This document shows, in pieces, positions 20,861-23,286 of a DNA stretch of 23,286 bases; the stretch's first letter is position 1; each line of letters begins with the position of its first letter. The stretch covers positions 1 through 23,286 of the forward strand of contig JBKOWY010000184.1 of NCBI GenBank assembly GCA_046724655.1, written 5' to 3'. The stretch is from JALZAA01 sp046724655 (GTDB lineage: Bacteria; Actinomycetota; Acidimicrobiia; IMCC26256; JACDBD01). The notes below the pieces were generated by a model. It saw nothing but the letters and a program-made list of their open reading frames with translations. It did no database searches and was not told the origin of the DNA. A program made the translations under genes and the position numbers.

Positions 20861-20887
20861 TTAGCACTCGAATCCGAGGAGTGCTAA
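20861..20887. promoter_or_regulatory. CIRCE operator (HrcA binding site)
   Basis: Perfect consensus TTAGCACTC-N9-GAGTGCTAA, 46 nt before the groEL start. HrcA represses heat-shock chaperonin genes through this element. The hrcA gene is not in the window. Confidence 0.97.
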
Positions 20888-20893
20888 CGACGC

Positions 20894-20911
20894 CGCCCTC
20901 GCCGGAGGGCG
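20894..20911 (+). other. Hairpin in the groEL leader
   Basis: CGCCCTC-GCCG-GAGGGCG, 7-bp stem and 4-nt loop between CIRCE and the ribosome binding site (AGGGGG, 20919-20924). It could affect message stability or temperature response; role unknown. Confidence 0.4.
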
Positions 20912-20933
20912 CTGTGCCAGGGGGTATCTACGT

Positions 20934-22577
20934 ATGCCGAAGCAGATCGCCTACAGCGAGCAGGCCCGCCGCGCCCTCGAGACGGGGATGAACCGGCTCG
21001 CCGACGCCGTGCGGGTCACGATCGGCCCCAGGGGCCGGAACGTCGTGCTCGAGAAGAAGTGGGGCGCCCCGACGATCACGAACGACGGGGTGTCCATCGC
21101 CAAGGAGATCGAGCTCGAGGACCCGTACGAAAAGGTCGGGGCCGAGCTCGTCAAGGAAGTCGCCAAGAAGACCGACGACGTCGCCGGTGACGGCACCACG
21201 ACCGCGACCGTGCTGGCGTGGGCGATGGTCCGCGAGGGCCTACGCAACGTGGCCGCCGGCGCCAACCCGATGGGCCTGAAGAAGGGCATCGAGGCGGCCG
21301 TCGACACCGCCGTCGACGAGATTCAGAAGGGCGCCATCGAGGTGAAGGCGGATCAGAAGCAGATCGCCAACGTGGCCGCAATCTCGGCCGCCGACCAGGA
21401 GATCGGCCAGATGATCGCCGAGGCGCTCGACAAGGTCGGCACCGACGGCGTGATCACGGTCGAGGAGAGCCAGACCTTCGGCATGGAGCTCGACCTCGTC
21501 GAGGGGATGCGCTTCGACAAGGGCTACATCTCGCCGTACTTCGTGACCGACCCCGAGCGGATGGAAGCGGTCCTCGACGACCCGTACATCCTCCTCGTCA
21601 GCAGCAAGATCTCCGCGGTCAAGGACCTGCTGCCCGTGCTCGAGAAGGTCATGCAGGGCGGCAAGCCGTTGCTGATCGTGGCCGAGGACGTCGAGGGCGA
21701 GGCGCTCGCCACGCTCGTCGTCAACAAGATCCGCGGCACGTTCAAGTCGGTGGCGGTGAAGGCGCCCGGCTTCGGTGAGCGGCGCAAGGCCATGCTCGAG
21801 GACATGGCGGTCCTCACCGGCGGCACCGTGATCTCGGAAGAGGTCGGCCTCAAGCTCGAGAACGTCGGGCCCGAGCTGCTCGGCACCGCGCGGCGGGTCG
21901 TCGTCACCAAGGACGAGACGACGATCGTCGAGGGTGGCGGCTCCGAGGCCGACATCCAGGGCCGGATCAACCAGATCAAGAGCGAGATCGAGAACACCGA
22001 CTCCGACTACGACCGCGAGAAGCTCCAGGAGCGGCTGGCCAAGCTCTCCGGGGGCGTGGCGATCATCAAGGTCGGTGCGGCCACCGAGGTCGAGCTCAAG
22101 GAGAAGAAGCACCGCATCGAGGACGCCGTCCAGACCACGAAGGCCGCGGTCGAGGAGGGCGTCGTTCCCGGCGGCGGCGTGGCGCTCCTGCGCGTACAGG
22201 ACGCCGTGCTCGCCACCGCCGGCAAGCTCGACGGCGACGACTCCACCGGAGCCAAGCTGGTGTCCCGCGCGCTCGAGGAGCCTCTCAAGCAGATCGCGGT
22301 CAACGCCGGCTTCGAAGGCGGCGTGGTCGTCGAGAAGGTGCGTGCGCTCAGCGGCCCCCAGGGGCTGAACGCGGCCACCGGTGAGTACGAGGACCTCGTG
22401 AAGGCGGGTGTCATCGACGCCGCCAAGGTGACGCGCTCTGCGCTGCAGAACGCAGCCTCGATCGCGGCGCTGTTCCTCACCACCGAGGCGGTGGTGGCCG
22501 ACAAGCCCGAGGAGAAGCCCGCGATGCCCGCCGGCGGCGGAATGCCCGACGGCATGGGCGGCATGGGCGACTTCTGA
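20934..22577 (+). CDS. groL: GroEL chaperonin (Hsp60)
   Basis: 547 residues, the normal length; forms the double-ring folding chamber. Landmarks: TIGPRGRNVVLEKKWGAPTITNDGVSIAKEI, the ATP-site motif GDGTTTATVLA, the apical domain around PYFVTDPERMEAVLDDPYILL, and GGGVALLR near the C-terminal equatorial part. The C-terminal tail is GGGMPDGMGGMGDF, a Gly-Met-rich tail as in typical GroEL and unlike the His-rich tail of some second actinobacterial copies. No groES precedes it; a cochaperonin must lie elsewhere. Start ATG 20934 has AGGGGG 9 nt upstream. Control is by HrcA through tandem CIRCE sites. A UUCG-capped terminator follows. Confidence 0.98.
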   Translation: MPKQIAYSEQARRALETGMNRLADAVRVTIGPRGRNVVLEKKWGAPTITNDGVSIAKEIELEDPYEKVGAELVKEVAKKTDDVAGDGTTTATVLAWAMVREGLRNVAAGANPMGLKKGIEAAVDTAVDEIQKGAIEVKADQKQIANVAAISAADQEIGQMIAEALDKVGTDGVITVEESQTFGMELDLVEGMRFDKGYISPYFVTDPERMEAVLDDPYILLVSSKISAVKDLLPVLEKVMQGGKPLLIVAEDVEGEALATLVVNKIRGTFKSVAVKAPGFGERRKAMLEDMAVLTGGTVISEEVGLKLENVGPELLGTARRVVVTKDETTIVEGGGSEADIQGRINQIKSEIENTDSDYDREKLQERLAKLSGGVAIIKVGAATEVELKEKKHRIEDAVQTTKAAVEEGVVPGGGVALLRVQDAVLATAGKLDGDDSTGAKLVSRALEEPLKQIAVNAGFEGGVVVEKVRALSGPQGLNAATGEYEDLVKAGVIDAAKVTRSALQNAASIAALFLTTEAVVADKPEEKPAMPAGGGMPDGMGGMGDF

Positions 22578-22607
22578 GTTCGTCCACCGGTCCACGACCG
22601 AGCGAGC

Positions 22608-22636
22608 AGTGGGGCCGCCCTTCGGGGCGCCCCACT
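22608..22636 (+). terminator. groEL terminator
   Basis: AGTGGGGC / GCCCCACT (22608-22615 and 22629-22636), then a bulged C and GCCC-TTCG-GGGC. The loop is the very stable C(UUCG)G tetraloop. It lies 30 nt after the groEL stop. No T run follows. Confidence 0.8.
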
Positions 22637-22639
22637 GGC

Positions 22640-22688
22640 GCGTTGGGTCACAAACCGGCGCTCTAGGCCAGGTTTCTGACCCATCGGC
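22640..22688 (+). repeat. Dispersed hairpin element, copy B
   Basis: TGGGTCA (22644-22650) pairs with TGACCCA (22677-22683), with a further inner stem AAACC/GGTTT and GGC/GCC. The 26-nt centre matches copy A (2035-2060) at 22 positions, same orientation. Copy A has G-C where this copy has A-T at the inner end of the outer arm, a compensated change. It lies after the groEL terminator and ends 31 nt before hemQ. Confidence 0.8.
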
Positions 22689-22706
22689 GCGGGGCAGGGC
22701 GGGCGA

Positions 22707-22712
22707 TACCCT
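22707..22712 (+). promoter_or_regulatory. Probable hemQ -10 element (leaderless)
   Basis: TACCCT followed by 7 nt and the hemQ GTG, with no Shine-Dalgarno. Same spacing as treT and dtxR. Confidence 0.4.
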
Positions 22713-22719
22713 CGCCCTC

Positions 22720-23286
22720 GTGGAACCGCTGACGCCGTCCGAAGGTTGGGGCGTCCTCCACCTCCTCTACAACGTCGACCGCGCGCGCGTTGAAGCCGAG
22801 CCGGGTGGCGCCAAGCGCGTGCTCGATGCCGTGGCGTCGCTGGAAGCCGACGAGCATCAGGCGATCGTGTTCGCGGTGCTTGGCCACAAGGCCGACCTCG
22901 GCGTGATGGCCTTGGGCCCCGATGTCGCGCGGCTCCAGGCGTTCCAGCAGGAGCTGGCGGCCGCGCCGCTCTCGCTCGAATGGTCGTACGTGTCACTCAC
23001 CGAGCGCTCGGAGTACACGGACGACGAAGAGCGCGCTCGCGCCCGCCTCTACCCGAAGCTGCCTCCCAAACGAGCGATCTGCTTCTACCCGATGTCGAAA
23101 CGACGCGACCGCGGCGCCAACTGGTACGCCCTGCCATTCGACCGGCGCAAGCAATTGATGGGCGGGCACGCGCGGGTAGGGCGCGAGTACTCGGGGCGTG
23201 TCCTCCAACTGATCACAGGCTCCACCGGGCTCGACGACTGGGAATGGGGCGTCACGCTGTTGGCCGACGACCCGACGGCGCTCAAG
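22720..23286 (+). CDS. hemQ: Coproheme decarboxylase HemQ/ChdC (chlorite-dismutase family), 5' part
   Basis: Last step of the coproporphyrin-dependent heme pathway used by actinobacteria and firmicutes: oxidative decarboxylation of coproheme to heme b with peroxide. 189 codons are visible and the frame is open at the window end. Family blocks: TERSEY near residue 100, CFYPMSKRRDRGANWYALPF with the likely catalytic Tyr136, the presumed proximal His150 in MGGHARVGREYSGRV, and LITGSTGLDDWEWGVTLLADD. The start GTG 22720 gives EPLTPSEGWGVLHLLYNV, the usual N-terminus. TACCCT lies 7 nt upstream and no ribosome site is seen, so the message may be leaderless. The 49-nt hairpin repeat ends 31 nt before it. 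About 40 C-terminal residues are probably missing. Confidence 0.93.
   Translation, partial: MEPLTPSEGWGVLHLLYNVDRARVEAEPGGAKRVLDAVASLEADEHQAIVFAVLGHKADLGVMALGPDVARLQAFQQELAAAPLSLEWSYVSLTERSEYTDDEERARARLYPKLPPKRAICFYPMSKRRDRGANWYALPFDRRKQLMGGHARVGREYSGRVLQLITGSTGLDDWEWGVTLLADDPTALK

Noticed and set aside
20604..20867. Possible small gene on the minus strand between dtxR and groEL (87 codons)
   Set aside because: Arg/Pro-rich composition without motifs, and it covers the groEL promoter and degenerate CIRCE.
1..23286. CRISPR array, insertion sequence, prophage or toxin-antitoxin pair
   Set aside because: No regularly spaced repeats, transposase motifs, integrase or phage genes were found; the gene content is conserved chromosomal apart from the accessory osmolyte and metal genes.

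Overview
The window is high-GC DNA with dense, partly overlapping genes, GTG starts and GTGA/ATGA stop-start overlaps. Gene content (ClpC, CarD, DisA, DUF3263, VirR-like LytR_C protein, CysO-like carrier, GpgS, orphan GroEL with CIRCE, actinobacterial-type HemQ) points to an actinomycetote. An early-branching group such as Acidimicrobiia is plausible, but nothing here fixes the class. From memory, the order radA, disA, carD, ispD, ispF, cysS, rlmB near clpC matches the Mycobacterium tuberculosis Rv3579c-Rv3596c neighbourhood, so the left half is conserved chromosome, not an island. I see no IS element, phage gene or CRISPR array.

Layout. 1-5506 (+): clpC 3' part, a DUF3153/LppM-like lipoprotein, radA, disA, a dienelactone hydrolase. 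5716-6381 (-): a Crp/Fnr regulator, divergent from carD. 6512-10303 (+): carD, then a tightly coupled ispD-ispF-cysS-rlmB run. 10314-10386: tRNA-Thr(TGT). 10449-11242 (+): DUF3263 gene overlapping a LytR_C membrane protein. 11266-16669: a sugar-osmolyte block with otsB (+) meeting otsA and treT (-), then glycerate kinase (+) meeting gpgS (-). 16742-18449 (+): a SAM-I riboswitch ahead of a threonine-synthase-like PLP enzyme and a CysO-like sulfur carrier ending in Gly-Gly. 18494-20551: a DtxR-type palindrome, a ZIP metal transporter, an SRPBCC-like protein and a convergent DtxR-family repressor. 20829-22577: tandem CIRCE sites and groEL. 22720-end: hemQ/chdC, cut by the window edge.

How the parts may work together. 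The most interesting module is SAM-I riboswitch + ThrC-like enzyme + CysO-like carrier. It suggests a SAM-repressed enzyme that takes sulfur from a protein thiocarboxylate, by analogy with CysM/CysO but perhaps using O-phosphohomoserine to make homocysteine; this is inference. The osmolyte block holds two routes to trehalose (OtsA/OtsB and TreT) beside the first enzyme of glucosylglycerate synthesis (GpgS) and a glycerate kinase. The DtxR-family protein has acidic residues at the positions of DtxR Met10 and Cys102, suggesting Mn(II) sensing, and may control the ZIP transporter through the palindrome in front of it.

Two genome-level patterns stand out. One is a 48-49 nt hairpin present twice, 20 kb apart, with a compensated base-pair change. 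The other is a group of starts (treT, glycerate kinase, gpgS, dtxR, hemQ, perhaps radA) with a -10-like hexamer 6-7 nt upstream and no Shine-Dalgarno sequence, as expected for leaderless mRNAs. disA, carD, crp, the ThrC-like gene, cysO, the ZIP gene and groEL instead have purine-rich ribosome binding sites.
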